This document shows positions 33,913 to 43,485 of a stretch of 47,602 bases of DNA, one piece after another. A program made the position numbers and the translations under genes. Location: the NCBI GenBank assembly GCA_007693965.1, contig RECQ01000063.1, positions 1 through 47,602 of the forward strand, in the 5' to 3' direction. A model generated the notes under the pieces. The model had not been told where the DNA came from and searched no databases. It worked only from the letters and a program-made list of their open reading frames with translations. Position 1 is the stretch's first letter, and each line of letters begins with the position of its first letter. The stretch comes from Phycisphaeraceae bacterium. Lineage in GTDB: Bacteria; Planctomycetota; Phycisphaerae; Phycisphaerales; UBA1924.

Positions 33913-35223
33913 ATGCCCCGAATTCCAGACACCTTCAGAATCCTCCTCATCGGGGGCGGCGGGCGTGAGCACGCCCTGGCGTGGAAGCTGCGCCAGTCCC
34001 CCCGCGTTGAGCGGCTGTGGGTGACCCACCCGGAGAATCCCGGCCTCGGCGCCCTCGGCGATCCCTGCGAGGCGCCGCTGGATCTGAAGCACTCCTTCCG
34101 CCTCGAACGCTTCTGCGAGAAGGAGCGCGTGAACCTGGTGGTGATCGGTCCCGAGGATCCGCTGGCCGCGGGGCTGGCTGACAAGCTGGCGGCGCCCGGA
34201 CGGGCCATCTTCGGCCCCGGCGCCGAGGGCGCGAAGCTCGAGGCCGACAAATCGTGGGCCAAGCAGCTCATGCGCAGCGCATCAATCCCCACCGCCGAGT
34301 CGCGCACCTTCACCGACCCGCGCAAGGCGAAGAGCTACCTGGAGACGCGCGAGACATCGCAGGTGGTGAAGGCGTCGGGGCTGGCCAGGGGCAAGGGCGT
34401 GGTGGTGGCCGACTCGCTCGATGAGGCGCTGGAAGCCATCGACCGCATCATGGTGCAGCGCGCCTTCGGCGACGCCGGCGCGGCCGTCGTGATCGAAGAA
34501 CGCCTGCAGGGGCCCGAGGTTTCTGTGCTGGCGCTCACCGACGGGCGCGCGATCTACACGCTCGAGCCCTGCCAGGACCACAAGCGCCTGCTCGAGGGCG
34601 ACCGCGGCCCCAACACCGGCGGCATGGGCGCCTACTGCCCCTCCGGCGCCGTCGACGACGCCATGATGTCGCGCATCGAGCAGGGCGTCATCGTGCCCGC
34701 GATCGATGCGCTGCGGCGAGAGGGCGTCGAATACCGCGGCGTGCTCTACGCCGGGCTCATGCTCACCCCAGCCGGGCCCAAGGTGCTCGAGTTCAACGTG
34801 CGCTTCGGCGACCCCGAGTGCCAGCCGCTGATGATGCGCCTGCGCGGCGACCTTGCCGAGATTCTGTATCGCGCCGGCGCCGGCGGTTTGGCCGACGCCG
34901 ACATCGACTGGGATCCGCGCACCGCCTGCTGCATCGTCCTCGCCAGCCGCGGCTATCCGGACAAGCCCGAGACGGGCGAGACAATCGTCGGCGTCGAGAA
35001 CGCCGAGGCGATGGAGGACGTGCAGATCTTCCACGCGGGCACGAAGCGCGACGGCGAGGGACGGCTGGTGACGGCGGGCGGGCGCGTGCTGAACGTGGTG
35101 GCGCTGGGCGACACGCTGGCCGAGGCGCGCGAGAAGGCGCTGCAGGCGTGCGATGTGATTCACTTCCCGGGGATGCAGCTGCGGCGGGACATCGGCGCCG
35201 CGGCGCCCGCGATCCGCGCCTGA
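33913..35223 (+). CDS. purD: Phosphoribosylamine-glycine ligase
   Basis: This 436-residue ATP-grasp enzyme makes glycinamide ribonucleotide in purine synthesis. The N-terminal motif [16 protein letters not shown] is at 10-25, then [50 protein letters not shown] and [16 protein letters not shown]. Length and order are normal. The start ATG at 33913 gives [11 protein letters not shown]; longer in-frame forms run into the repeat region. Its stop is 33 bp from the convergent beta-helix gene. Confidence 0.97.
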   Translation: MPRIPDTFRILLIGGGGREHALAWKLRQSPRVERLWVTHPENPGLGALGDPCEAPLDLKHSFRLERFCEKERVNLVVIGPEDPLAAGLADKLAAPGRAIFGPGAEGAKLEADKSWAKQLMRSASIPTAESRTFTDPRKAKSYLETRETSQVVKASGLARGKGVVVADSLDEALEAIDRIMVQRAFGDAGAAVVIEERLQGPEVSVLALTDGRAIYTLEPCQDHKRLLEGDRGPNTGGMGAYCPSGAVDDAMMSRIEQGVIVPAIDALRREGVEYRGVLYAGLMLTPAGPKVLEFNVRFGDPECQPLMMRLRGDLAEILYRAGAGGLADADIDWDPRTACCIVLASRGYPDKPETGETIVGVENAEAMEDVQIFHAGTKRDGEGRLVTAGGRVLNVVALGDTLAEAREKALQACDVIHFPGMQLRRDIGAAAPAIRA

Positions 35224-35256
35224 TCCTTCAACAACTGATGCCCGATGCCTCTTCTT

Positions 35257-36691
35257 CTATGGACACGGCCCCCAGGCGCCGAGCAGCTCCGCGAGATCGG
35301 CAGAGCCCACGTTCCCGCTGCCCGACAGATCGGCGGGGCATCCGGCGGGCTGGAACTCGTATGCGCCCATGTCCGACGCCGCGAGGCCGAGGAGCGTGTT
35401 GATGGCGACCCCGGTGTTGGTGGTGGCGGGATCGACGACGGCGCGCAGCTCGCCGCTGACATCGAACGCGAGTTCGGCGAGGTAGGTGGCGTGTGTGTCC
35501 GCGGCGTCGATGCAGGGCGAGCCGGGCGCTGAGGCGGAAGTCGCCACCGGACGCGTCGACGAACATCGGGCTCACGCCGATCAGGTTGCCTTCCTGCTCG
35601 CCCGTGAACGTCGAGCCGGAGAGATCGCCGACGAGCGAGTGGCGGAGGTCGACATAGTTTCCAGAGAGGTCGTCGCCGGCGGGCGCTGTGTTGTCGGTGA
35701 TGATCGAGTTGACGATCGAGATTTCGATGCTGGAGATTTGGAAGACGCCCCCGCCGCCGGGCGACACGCTCACGGTGTTGTTCACAATGGTGCAGTGGAG
35801 CAGCTCGACGGGGATGTCGAATGGCGAGGCGATGTAGGCGCCCCCGCCGCCGGCCTGGCCGCCCCCGGCCTCATTGCCTTCCAGCAGACAGCTCGAGAGC
35901 GTTGCGCTGTTGCGGATCGCGACGCCGCCGCCGACCGCCGTGTCTCCGGTCACGGTGTTGTTTCTGAATACGCACCGTTCAAGGACAATCAGATCGCCCT
36001 GCGTTTCGAGCGCGCCTCCTAATACCTCGCCGTCGGGGTTCATGGCGTGGTTGTTCTCGAAACGGCAGTTCTCGAAGCGCGCTGCGCCGAGCCAGGCGAC
36101 GCGAACGGCGCCGCCGGCCACCATGTTGGGTTCGAATTCATCCTGGGGCGTCGCCCCGGCGGAATTGTTCTCGAAGATGCAGTCGATGACGAGCAGCGCA
36201 AGATCCGAATCGTTGAAATTCTCGAAGAGCGCCGCGCCGCCGAAGGTCTGGCCGAAGTCCGATGTTCTGAAGATCGCGTTGTCGCTGAAGACGCAGTTGT
36301 CGACGGTGAGGGCGGTGTGGCGAGAGAGCAGGGCGGCGCCGTTCTGGTCGCCGGGGCCCTCCCGGCGCCCGTTGCGGAGCGTCATGCCGCGGAGCGTGAT
36401 TGGCGCGCCGTTTTCGTTGATCTCGGCGATGCGGCGCATGTTCTCGCCGTCGAGGATGGTCTGGCCGGGGCCGGCGCCTTCGATGGTCAGTTCCCTGCCC
36501 GTCTGGATGATCTCGAAGCTCTGCGTGTAGACGCCTGGATCGAGAAGAATGCGCGCGCCGTCCGGCGCTGCGTCGATGGTGTCCTGGATCGAATCGCTCG
36601 GGCCGATGGGGATATCGGGTCCGGCGTGGGCGCTCATGCCGATGAGCAGGGCGCTGAGTGCGCCGAACGCAGTACGCGCGAAGCTTCGCAT
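35257..36691 (-). pseudogene. Secreted right-handed beta-helix protein with dockerin-like tail, frameshifted
   Basis: The 5' part encodes a signal peptide (ALSALLIGMSAHAG) and a beta-helix of about 360 residues. Its repeats look like FENCRFENNHA and LERCVFRNNTVTG, with the helix-starting DSIQDTIDAAPDG and GVYTQSFEI. Near 35527 the frame breaks: after DFRLS one extra base turns the expected PGSPCIDAA into nonsense. The other frame carries on exactly with PGSPCIDAADT to the tail CPADLSGSGNVGSADLAELLGAWGPCP, stop at 35257. Removing one base near 35527 restores a full protein like its neighbour. It is either a recent mutation or a sequencing or assembly error. Confidence 0.85.
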
Positions 36692-36860
36692 GATGGCTCT
36701 CCTTTTCCCCGCGGGCGCATCGCCCGAGCGGCGGCGTCCGCGCCTCTGATCCTTGTGTCCGGGGCGACCCTCAACTCACCCGGCCCCCGGTGACCCAAAA
36801 TTACACCATGCCAATGTGAAGAAGAAGGAAAAGACCATGATTTTTCGCAGATCGGCGCAG

Positions 36861-36892
36861 AAGAAAAGCCCCGCGGATCACGCCGCGGGGCC
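36861..36892 (-). terminator. Rho-independent terminator after the second beta-helix gene
   Basis: GCCCCGCGG and CCGCGGGGC form a perfect 9-bp stem with loop ATCACG, followed on the minus strand by TTTTCTT. It lies about 47 bp after the stop at 36939 and separates the two beta-helix genes. Confidence 0.9.
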
Positions 36893-36938
36893 GGAAGAGG
36901 AGAGGCTTGACTCGCACAATCCGAACAGTTCGCCCTGC

Positions 36939-38450
36939 TTACGGGCAGACTCCCCAGCTTGACAGGACCTGGGCCAGGTCTGCCGAGCCGACCTGCCCAT
37001 CGCCGGTGAGGTCGGCGGGGCAGGAGGACGTCGGGGCGGCGGGAGGCTGGAACTCGAAGGCGCCGATGTCCACCGCCGCGGGGCCGGCGAGCGTTGTGGC
37101 GGTGAGGCCGCCGCCGGCCGAGCCGGGCGCGACCACGGCGCGATACTCGCCGTCGAGGTCGAAGAGCATGTTCATGCCCAGAATCGTGAACGTGTTGCCG
37201 CGGTCGATGGCGGGCGAGTCGGGGCTGAGGCGGTAGTCGCCGCCGGCGGCGTCGACGAAGAGCGGATCGACGGCTTTGAGATCCGTGTGGGGCAGGTTGG
37301 GCGTATTCACTTCCTGGAAGAGGTTGTAGCCGAGCGAGGTGTAGTGCCCGCCGATGTCGGACCAGGGGGATTGCGAGGTGTTGCCCGCCGTGATGGTGTT
37401 GCCGACCGTGACGGAGCTGGTGCTGTCCGCGAAGAGGCCTCCGAAGCTGTGTGTGCTCCAGTTGTCCGCGATGGTGCACTGGATCACGGAGCCCGCGGCT
37501 TTCTCGAAGAAGATCCCGCCGGCGGTCGAGTAATCGGCGCTGTCGGCCCGGTTTCCCGCCACCAGAGAGTTGGTCATATTCATGGGCGCGTTGGTCGCAG
37601 GGCTGTACACGAAGATGGCGCCGCCGTAGGCATAGATCAGGGAGTAGGGCGCGTTCGTGGCGTCTCGCAGGGCGTCATTGTCGAGGAACTTGCAGCGTTC
37701 GATGGTCGCTGTGCTCTCGGTGAGGCGAAGGGCGCCGCCCATTGCGTACCCGATGACCGTGTTGTCGTTCACTCGCACTTTCGCCGTGTTGGACTCGAAG
37801 ATGCAGTCGCGCAGCGTGACGGTCGAGTTCTCCGCGGCGAGGGCGCCGCCTGTGGCCGTGCGGGTTCCCCCGTCAAATCGCTTGGTTCTCGCCTCGACCG
37901 TGTTGCCGATGAATGTGCAGTTGTCGAGGAGCAGCGTGGCGCCGGAGGCATACAGAGCGCCGCCCTGCGCCAGCCCCGTGGTTTGAGAGCGCCCCACCAT
38001 GCACAGGTTGTTCTCGAACACGCAGTTGAAGAACGAGACGTTGGTGTTGATGACCCGGCCGGCGCCTCCGGAATTGGTGTTGTTGGGCAAGTCCTTCGGA
38101 GAACCGCCGCGGAACGTGATGTCTTGGAACTTCACGGATGTCCCGTTGTTCTCGACGTTGAAGATGCGCGAGAGCAGCGGCGCCTCGATCACCACGTTCG
38201 CGCCGGGCACGGGGCGGATGGTGAACTTCTTCCCCGTCGCGTCGATGTTGAAGCTCTGCTGGTACACGCCCTCCTCCAGGAAGATCCTGTGCGGCGGCGT
38301 CGAGGCGTTGATCGCGTCCTGGATCGAGTCGGCGGGGGAGATGATGATGTCCGCTCGCGCCCCGGGCGCCGCTGCGAAGCAGGCGAGGAACGCGAGTGAC
38401 AGGGCGGCGAGGATGGTTGCGGGGTTGCGTCGAGTCTGGTGGGTGAACAT
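36939..38450 (-). CDS. Secreted right-handed beta-helix protein with dockerin-like C-terminal tail
   Basis: This 503-residue exoprotein starts at ATG 38450, 8 bp after AAGGAGA. It has a signal peptide (ALSLAFLACFAAAPGARA), then a beta-helix of about 340 residues with rungs like FFNCVFENNLC, LDNCTFIGNTVEA and LRDCIFESNTAK. An LSPDSPAIDRGNTF segment follows, as in choice-of-anchor proteins, and the C-terminal CPADLTGDGQVGSADLAQVLSSWGVCP. The tail resembles a single dockerin-type calcium loop and is common at the ends of Phycisphaerae exoproteins, probably as a sorting or anchoring signal (inference). It is a tandem paralogue of the gene at 35257-36691. Confidence 0.88.
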   Translation of the reverse strand: MFTHQTRRNPATILAALSLAFLACFAAAPGARADIIISPADSIQDAINASTPPHRIFLEEGVYQQSFNIDATGKKFTIRPVPGANVVIEAPLLSRIFNVENNGTSVKFQDITFRGGSPKDLPNNTNSGGAGRVINTNVSFFNCVFENNLCMVGRSQTTGLAQGGALYASGATLLLDNCTFIGNTVEARTKRFDGGTRTATGGALAAENSTVTLRDCIFESNTAKVRVNDNTVIGYAMGGALRLTESTATIERCKFLDNDALRDATNAPYSLIYAYGGAIFVYSPATNAPMNMTNSLVAGNRADSADYSTAGGIFFEKAAGSVIQCTIADNWSTHSFGGLFADSTSSVTVGNTITAGNTSQSPWSDIGGHYTSLGYNLFQEVNTPNLPHTDLKAVDPLFVDAAGGDYRLSPDSPAIDRGNTFTILGMNMLFDLDGEYRAVVAPGSAGGGLTATTLAGPAAVDIGAFEFQPPAAPTSSCPADLTGDGQVGSADLAQVLSSWGVCP

Positions 38451-38571
38451 GGCCGTCTCCTTCAGGGGTGCGTGACGCCGCAACGGCGCCTTCACAGACC
38501 CATCCGAGAACCGGCCTCAGAGGCGGACACGGTTTTTGAAAGAATTTCCACCCACCCCCGACGTCCTCCCC

Positions 38572-38595
38572 AAAAACCCCGCCCACGGGCGCGGG
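38572..38595 (-). terminator. Rho-independent terminator after uvrD
   Basis: On the minus strand CCCGCGCCC and GGGCGGGG pair around a short loop and are followed by TTTTTGG, about 18 bp after the helicase stop codon. One base is unpaired in the stem. Confidence 0.7.
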
Positions 38596-38612
38596 AAGGC
38601 CGTTTTCGCCCC

Positions 38613-41096
38613 TCAGCCGATCCGTTCCAGCCGGGCGTATTCCAGCACCAGCGTCTTCACCCCCACATGCCGGAAGCGGATCTGGGCCCGGGCGTTGGCG
38701 CCGGCGCTCATCACCGAGAGCACCGTCCCCTCGCCGAACTGCGGATGCCGCACCGCGGCGCCGGGTGGGTAGGGCATCTCGGCCCGCTGCAACGCCGGCG
38801 CGCGGTGGACGGGCGCGCCAGATCTTCCCGGCTCGGAGAGCCGGGCCACCGGGTCGTGCGGATCGTCCCAGCCGTCCTCGTGCTCCGGCGCCGACTGGTC
38901 GCTGAAGACCACGCCGTCCTGCGGCAGCTCGCTGAGGAACTGGCTGGGAATCGCCCGCTCGCGCATGCCGCGGTGGGTGCGCATGGCGGCGCACGTCATC
39001 AGCAGGCGGCGCATGGCCCGCGTGACGCCGACGAAGCACAGCCGGCGCTCTTCCTCGAGCTCCGCCTCGGACTCGCGGGCCCGCGAGTGGGGGAGCAGGC
39101 CGTCTTCGAGGCCGATCATCGCCACCGCGCCGAACTCGAGGCCCTTGGCCGCGTGCAGCGTCATGAGTGTGACGGCGCCCTGCTCGGGGTCGACCTTGTC
39201 GGCGTCGCTCACCAGCGCGACGGATTCGAGATACGCGCGCAGCATCGCCAGCAGCGGCGGCGTGTCGTCGCTCTCGGGCGCTTCATCGTCGGGGATGTCG
39301 TTGGCGGGGTCGGCGTCGGCCTGGTAGCGCTGCTCGAACTCGGCGGCGGAGCTGATCAATTCTTCGAGGTTGGCGACGCGGTCCTCGTCCGCCGCCTCGT
39401 CGCCGGCGCCCTTCTTCGAGCGGGCGCTGTAGTGCTTTTCCAGGCCCGATTCGCGCACCACGCGCTCGACCAGGTCGCGGAGCGAGCCGCTCAGCTCGGC
39501 GCCCATGAAGGCGCCGTCGCCAGTCCAGCCGTTGAGGGTTTCGATGAACTTCGCCGCGGCGGAGCGGGCCCGGGCGGTGAGATCGTGCATGGATGCGGCG
39601 CTGCGCAGGGCGTCGAGCATGGCGACGCCGTCGCGCTGGGCCGCCATCTCGATCTTCGCGAGCGTGGTGGCGCCGAGGCCGCGGGCGGGCTTGTTGACGA
39701 TGCGTGAGAGCGAGACATCATCGGCGGGGTTGGCGACGATGCGCAGATAGGCGAGTGCGTCGCGCACTTCTTCGCGGTCGTAGAAGGCCGTGCCGCGGGC
39801 GATGACGTAGGGGATGCCCGCATCGCGCATCGCGTCCTCCATCACGCGGCTGAGGGCGTTGGTGCGGTAGAAGACGGCCATGTCCTTCCACTGGAGGGCG
39901 CCGTCCGACTCCTCGCGCCGGGCCCGCAGCCAGTCGATGACGACATCGGCCTCGTGGTGCTCGTTGCGGCACAGGATCGCCTCAGGGTTCTCGCCGCCCT
40001 CGCTGGTGGTGAAGAGGTCCTTGTGCTTGCGCATCTTGTTGTTGCGGATCAGGTGATCCGCCGCGGCGAGGATGGGGGCGGTGGAGCGGAAGTTCTGCCC
40101 CAGCGAGATGACGGCGGCGCCGGGGTACTGCTCCTCGAACTCCATGATGTTGCGGATGTCGGCGCCGCGCCAGCCGTAGATGGCCTGGTCGGGATCGCCG
40201 ACGACGCATACGTTCGGCCCGGTGGAACGGATCTCCGAGCCGTTTTCCCCTGATTCTTCAGAAGAATCAGCTCGGAGAGCTGATTCACCATCACCCACCA
40301 GCAGCGACGCCAGCACGAACTGCGCATGGTTCGTGTCCTGGTATTCGTCGATCATCAGGTAGCGCCAGCGATGCTGTATTTCCTGTCGCGCCTCATCGCA
40401 GGTCTGGAGCATGCGCACGGTGAGCATGAGCAGGTCGTCGAAGTCGACGGCGCCGGCGCGGCGGAGGGCCTTCTCGTATCCCTCGTACAGCTTGGCGATG
40501 TTGCGCGCGTAGAAGTCGCCCGCCTCGGCCTGGAAGCGGGCCGCGTCTTTCAATTCGTTCTTGGCGTTGCTGATGGCGCTGAGCGCCGACCGCGGCGGCC
40601 AGTTGGATGTGTTCAAACCCGCTTCGACGATGACGCGCTTCATCAGCGATCGCTGGTCGGCGCTGTCGTAGATGGTGAAGTCGTGCTTGAGGCCGGGCAG
40701 CTTCGCCATCTCTGCGTAACGGCGCAGCAGGCGCGCGCAGAGCGAGTGGAACGTCGTCACCGTCAGGCCGCGGGGCGGACGGTCTTCTTCGCCTGCGCCC
40801 AGCAGCTCCATCACGCGCGCCCGCATCTCGCCCGCGGCTTTGTTGGTGAAGGTCAGCGCCAATATTTGCCACGGCGGCACGCCGATGCGCACAAGATGCG
40901 CGATGCGGCGCGTGATGACGCGCGTCTTGCCCGACCCCGCCGCGGCGAGAATGAGCAGCGGCCCCTCGGTGTGCAAAACCGCCTCGCGCTGCGGCTCGGT
41001 GAGGTCGGCCAGCAGGGGATCGCGATCGGCATTCGGGGGCGGGCCGAAGGGCGATTGGGGGCGCGAAGCGGGGTGTGGGAATGGGGCGTCCGACAT
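38613..41096 (-). CDS. uvrD: UvrD/PcrA-type superfamily 1 DNA helicase
   Basis: This 827-residue helicase unwinds DNA 3'-5' in repair and replication restart. All SF1 motifs are visible: LTEPQREAV, Walker A AAGSGKT at 52-58, TFTNKAAGEM, DEYQDTN, VVGDPDQAIYGWRGAD, LGQNFRST, LMTLHAAKGLEF and FVGVTRAM. The C-terminus (FGEGTVLSVMSAG) is the Tudor-like domain that binds RNA polymerase in PcrA. A Ser/Glu-rich insert (ADSSEESGENGSEIRST) ahead of motif III is not typical. Confidence 0.97.
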   Translation of the reverse strand: MSDAPFPHPASRPQSPFGPPPNADRDPLLADLTEPQREAVLHTEGPLLILAAAGSGKTRVITRRIAHLVRIGVPPWQILALTFTNKAAGEMRARVMELLGAGEEDRPPRGLTVTTFHSLCARLLRRYAEMAKLPGLKHDFTIYDSADQRSLMKRVIVEAGLNTSNWPPRSALSAISNAKNELKDAARFQAEAGDFYARNIAKLYEGYEKALRRAGAVDFDDLLMLTVRMLQTCDEARQEIQHRWRYLMIDEYQDTNHAQFVLASLLVGDGESALRADSSEESGENGSEIRSTGPNVCVVGDPDQAIYGWRGADIRNIMEFEEQYPGAAVISLGQNFRSTAPILAAADHLIRNNKMRKHKDLFTTSEGGENPEAILCRNEHHEADVVIDWLRARREESDGALQWKDMAVFYRTNALSRVMEDAMRDAGIPYVIARGTAFYDREEVRDALAYLRIVANPADDVSLSRIVNKPARGLGATTLAKIEMAAQRDGVAMLDALRSAASMHDLTARARSAAAKFIETLNGWTGDGAFMGAELSGSLRDLVERVVRESGLEKHYSARSKKGAGDEAADEDRVANLEELISSAAEFEQRYQADADPANDIPDDEAPESDDTPPLLAMLRAYLESVALVSDADKVDPEQGAVTLMTLHAAKGLEFGAVAMIGLEDGLLPHSRARESEAELEEERRLCFVGVTRAMRRLLMTCAAMRTHRGMRERAIPSQFLSELPQDGVVFSDQSAPEHEDGWDDPHDPVARLSEPGRSGAPVHRAPALQRAEMPYPPGAAVRHPQFGEGTVLSVMSAGANARAQIRFRHVGVKTLVLEYARLERIG

Positions 41097-41129
41097 GCGC
41101 GTCAGCGTAGGCGATCGGGGCGCTCAGGC

Positions 41130-41244
41130 GCTGCCGACAGCCTCTCCACAGCCTCTGAAGGTCCAATAATGCGACCCTTGGATTACAAGTGATTGCGCCG
41201 CCGAAACTTGCGGCTGTTGACAGGCTACCGACAGCCTATCCACA
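41130..41244. repeat. Two 21-bp direct repeats with DnaA-box-like ends
   Basis: Copies at 41130-41150 and 41224-41244 share GCT-CCGACAGCCT-TCCACA with two differences. The end CTATCCACA differs from the DnaA box TTATCCACA at one base. They lie 94 bp apart in the long gap between uvrD and dcd. They could be binding sites for DnaA or another regulator. Confidence 0.5.
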
Positions 41245-41264
41245 TCATTTTGCGTAGTGGGGGG

Positions 41265-41292
41265 TTGTAGCCACGAGATATAGTTGTATGCT
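41265..41292 (+). promoter_or_regulatory. Promoter candidate ahead of dcd
   Basis: TTGTAG at 41265-41270 and TATGCT at 41287-41292 are spaced by 16 bp. GAAC repeats (TCGAACTTGGTCGAAC, about 41294-41309) overlap the probable start point and could be a regulator site. The dcd ATG is about 200 bp downstream. Confidence 0.45.
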
Positions 41293-41396
41293 TCGAACTT
41301 GGTCGAACAGCCATGACCGAAGGACAACGATCGATCGTGGCCTTTGTGCGACCTTTCGAGGGTGTGTCCCGGACCGAATCACTCTCTCTCTCCTCC

Positions 41397-41472
41397 ACGG
41401 GCCGGCCCACGTCCGACCGGCCCGTTTCGGAAGGCCGAATGGTCCAAAACGCCGCCGGTGGGGCGGCGGAGA
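41397..41472 (+). promoter_or_regulatory. Two hairpins in the dcd leader
   Basis: ACGGGCCGG (41397-41405) pairs perfectly with CCGGCCCGT (41417-41425) and is followed by TT. A second stem, CGCCGCC with GGCGGCG, lies at about 41450-41472. Together they make a structured leader of the kind that can control expression. The remaining parts of 41097-41505 show nothing I can name. Confidence 0.4.
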
Positions 41473-41505
41473 CGTTTTCTCGACTCAGAAAGGGAGGCCC
41501 GACAG

Positions 41506-42078
41506 ATGGCCGTCCTCTGCGACACGCAGATCCGCGAACTGGTGGGGATCGAGCCCTTCGCCGACGGTGAGAAGCGCCCTGGCGCCGTCTCCTTCGGCCT
41601 CTCGAGCTACGGCTACGACGTCCGCGTCGGCTCGCGCTTCAAGATCTTCACGCCCACGCCCCTCACCGGGCAGGTCGCCATCGTCGATCCCAAGCGCTTC
41701 ACGAACGATCTGTTCGTCGAGGTCGACTGCGACACCCGCGGCCTCGACCACGTCGTCATCCCGCCCAACTCCTTCGCCCTGTGCGAAACCGTCGAGACGT
41801 TCACCATCCCGCGCGATGTGCTGGTCCTCTGCGTCGGCAAGAGCACCTACGCCCGCTGCGGCCTGATCGTGAACGTCACGCCCCTGGAGCCGGAGTGGCG
41901 CGGCAAGATCACCATCGAAATCAGCAACACCACGCCCCTGCCCGCCAAGGTGTACGCCAACGAGGGCATCGCCCAGCTCGTGTTCCTGCGCGGCGAGCGG
42001 ACGTGCGCGGTGAGCTACGCGGACAAGAACGGGAAGTATCAGGATCAGCCGGGGTTGACGCTGCCGAAGGTGGATTGA
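41506..42078 (+). CDS. dcd: dCTP deaminase
   Basis: This 190-residue homotrimeric enzyme converts dCTP to dUTP, a step to dTTP. Family marks: [62 protein letters not shown] and [17 protein letters not shown] lies 8 bp ahead of the ATG at 41506. Length is typical. It stands upstream of the ribonucleotide reductase, so both serve deoxynucleotide supply; an AT-rich gene now sits between them. Confidence 0.96.
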   Translation: MAVLCDTQIRELVGIEPFADGEKRPGAVSFGLSSYGYDVRVGSRFKIFTPTPLTGQVAIVDPKRFTNDLFVEVDCDTRGLDHVVIPPNSFALCETVETFTIPRDVLVLCVGKSTYARCGLIVNVTPLEPEWRGKITIEISNTTPLPAKVYANEGIAQLVFLRGERTCAVSYADKNGKYQDQPGLTLPKVD

Positions 42079-42100
42079 AACAGAGTTTGGATGGACTTCA

Positions 42101-43360
42101 ATGTTGCGAGAGTCTCAGCTCCAATATTTCGATAAGCTGGTTGATGCATATGCTGCGGTATGTGCGTTTATAGAGCGAGTAGAAGAATTGGAAACGCGTA
42201 TATCGCAAGCATACATTGAAGTATCTCATACTCAGCCCGACTTTGATGATCTCTCGGCAATTTTGGGCCACGCCGTTCCAGCGCGTGAGCAAGTAATTCG
42301 CAAGGTGGCGTGGACCGCGCAGCATGCACTCTCTGGCCGCGCCAAATGCGTTGGATACAAGGTGGTGCAGCAGGCGGGCTCGAAATACATGAGCCCTCTA
42401 ATAAGACAGCTTGAAGTTGAAGGCCTCAAGTCCCGCTTGGCTCCGCTCGAAAATTTCTCCCGGGCGGCCAACAAGCGGGCTCCCAACAAGCGACTTGATG
42501 CGCTGGTGTTCGACCCAAAGTCTAATGCAGTTTATCCGATTAAGGGTTGTTCTTTATCACAGGTGCGTCAGAAGTCACTCGTTGTCCATCGAAAAAGCCC
42601 GCATGTCAGTCTGTTCGATCCGAAGCCTAGGATTGTCACCGGTGTAGAAGTTTCCACTGCCTCGGCGGCAACACTGGTCTACGCCACAATGGTGCTGAAA
42701 TCGGCCTTCCCTGCAATAGAAGTCAAGCCAATCTACTTTGTGGTGGATGATCCAGGGGCGGGATGGCACTATCAGGCGTATTCGCTTGATGGGCTAGTTT
42801 TGCAGCGACTCCCAGAAAAATTTGATCCTCTGAACAAGCTCGGAGAAGATTTCCTCTCTCTTGACACCTTTCCAGTCGTTGCAAACAGTCTTGACTGTGT
42901 GCGTGAGTTTGGCGATATCGATAGCTTGTCACGACTGCCGCAATTTCCAATGTCGGACGCGCTATTCCGCTTGCCGGTGGACCGTGCGGCTAGATGCTAC
43001 ATGCTCTTGAATGAACTCTGGAAGAATCAGCGCAAGGCCCCGAATCGCATTAGGCCTATGAGTGCCTCGGCCCTCGCAAAGCAGGTCACTCGTGGATATG
43101 GGATCTATTACCCCAATGATCTCCGTAGACATGACCTGGAGGATTGCCTTTTAAGGGGCGGACTAATCGATCGCCCGGCATTTGAGGGAAATAGCTTTGC
43201 GCTTACGCCGCGAGGTATCGCGCGGTTGCTGCTGATGAAGCGGTGGTTGGCCGCTCCGTCGGATCTGGAAGACGACGAGGACCTACGAGCACACATTCTC
43301 TCACATGTTCAACGCCAAGCTGAAAATTGGGCAGCCTATTGGTCTGGTGTTAAAGTGTAG
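42101..43360 (+). CDS. Unknown protein, AT-rich gene of foreign look
   Basis: This 419-residue protein is encoded in clearly lower-GC DNA (roughly half GC by eye against about two thirds around it) with different codon use. The N-terminal 60 residues are helical, perhaps a coiled coil (CAFIERVEELETRIS). A central region has alternating strands and helices (KRLDALVFDPKSNAVYPIKG, PKPRIVTGVEVSTASAATL, VKPIYFVVDDPG). The first of these faintly recalls the hairpin of PD-(D/E)xK nucleases, but the acidic residue before the Lys is missing. The C-terminus looks like a winged helix (SASALAKQVTRGYGIYYPNDLRR, FALTPRGIARLLLMKRWL). A defence or mobile-element role is possible but not shown. Confidence 0.7.
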   Translation: MLRESQLQYFDKLVDAYAAVCAFIERVEELETRISQAYIEVSHTQPDFDDLSAILGHAVPAREQVIRKVAWTAQHALSGRAKCVGYKVVQQAGSKYMSPLIRQLEVEGLKSRLAPLENFSRAANKRAPNKRLDALVFDPKSNAVYPIKGCSLSQVRQKSLVVHRKSPHVSLFDPKPRIVTGVEVSTASAATLVYATMVLKSAFPAIEVKPIYFVVDDPGAGWHYQAYSLDGLVLQRLPEKFDPLNKLGEDFLSLDTFPVVANSLDCVREFGDIDSLSRLPQFPMSDALFRLPVDRAARCYMLLNELWKNQRKAPNRIRPMSASALAKQVTRGYGIYYPNDLRRHDLEDCLLRGGLIDRPAFEGNSFALTPRGIARLLLMKRWLAAPSDLEDDEDLRAHILSHVQRQAENWAAYWSGVKV

Positions 43361-43485
43361 GTGCCCGATGTTGTAGTGTGTAGCGTTTGACCCGTCAGTC
43401 GGGGCTGGCGCTTGAGTTCGCTGGTTATGCAAGCGTCGTAGATGGCGTAATAAATCTATCGACTTATCGAGACAGGCGCTTACGA

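Noticed and set aside
43361-43485. Cobalamin riboswitch ahead of the B12-dependent reductase
   Set aside because: No B12-box-like conserved core could be found, and the space is short. An NrdR box was also looked for without success.
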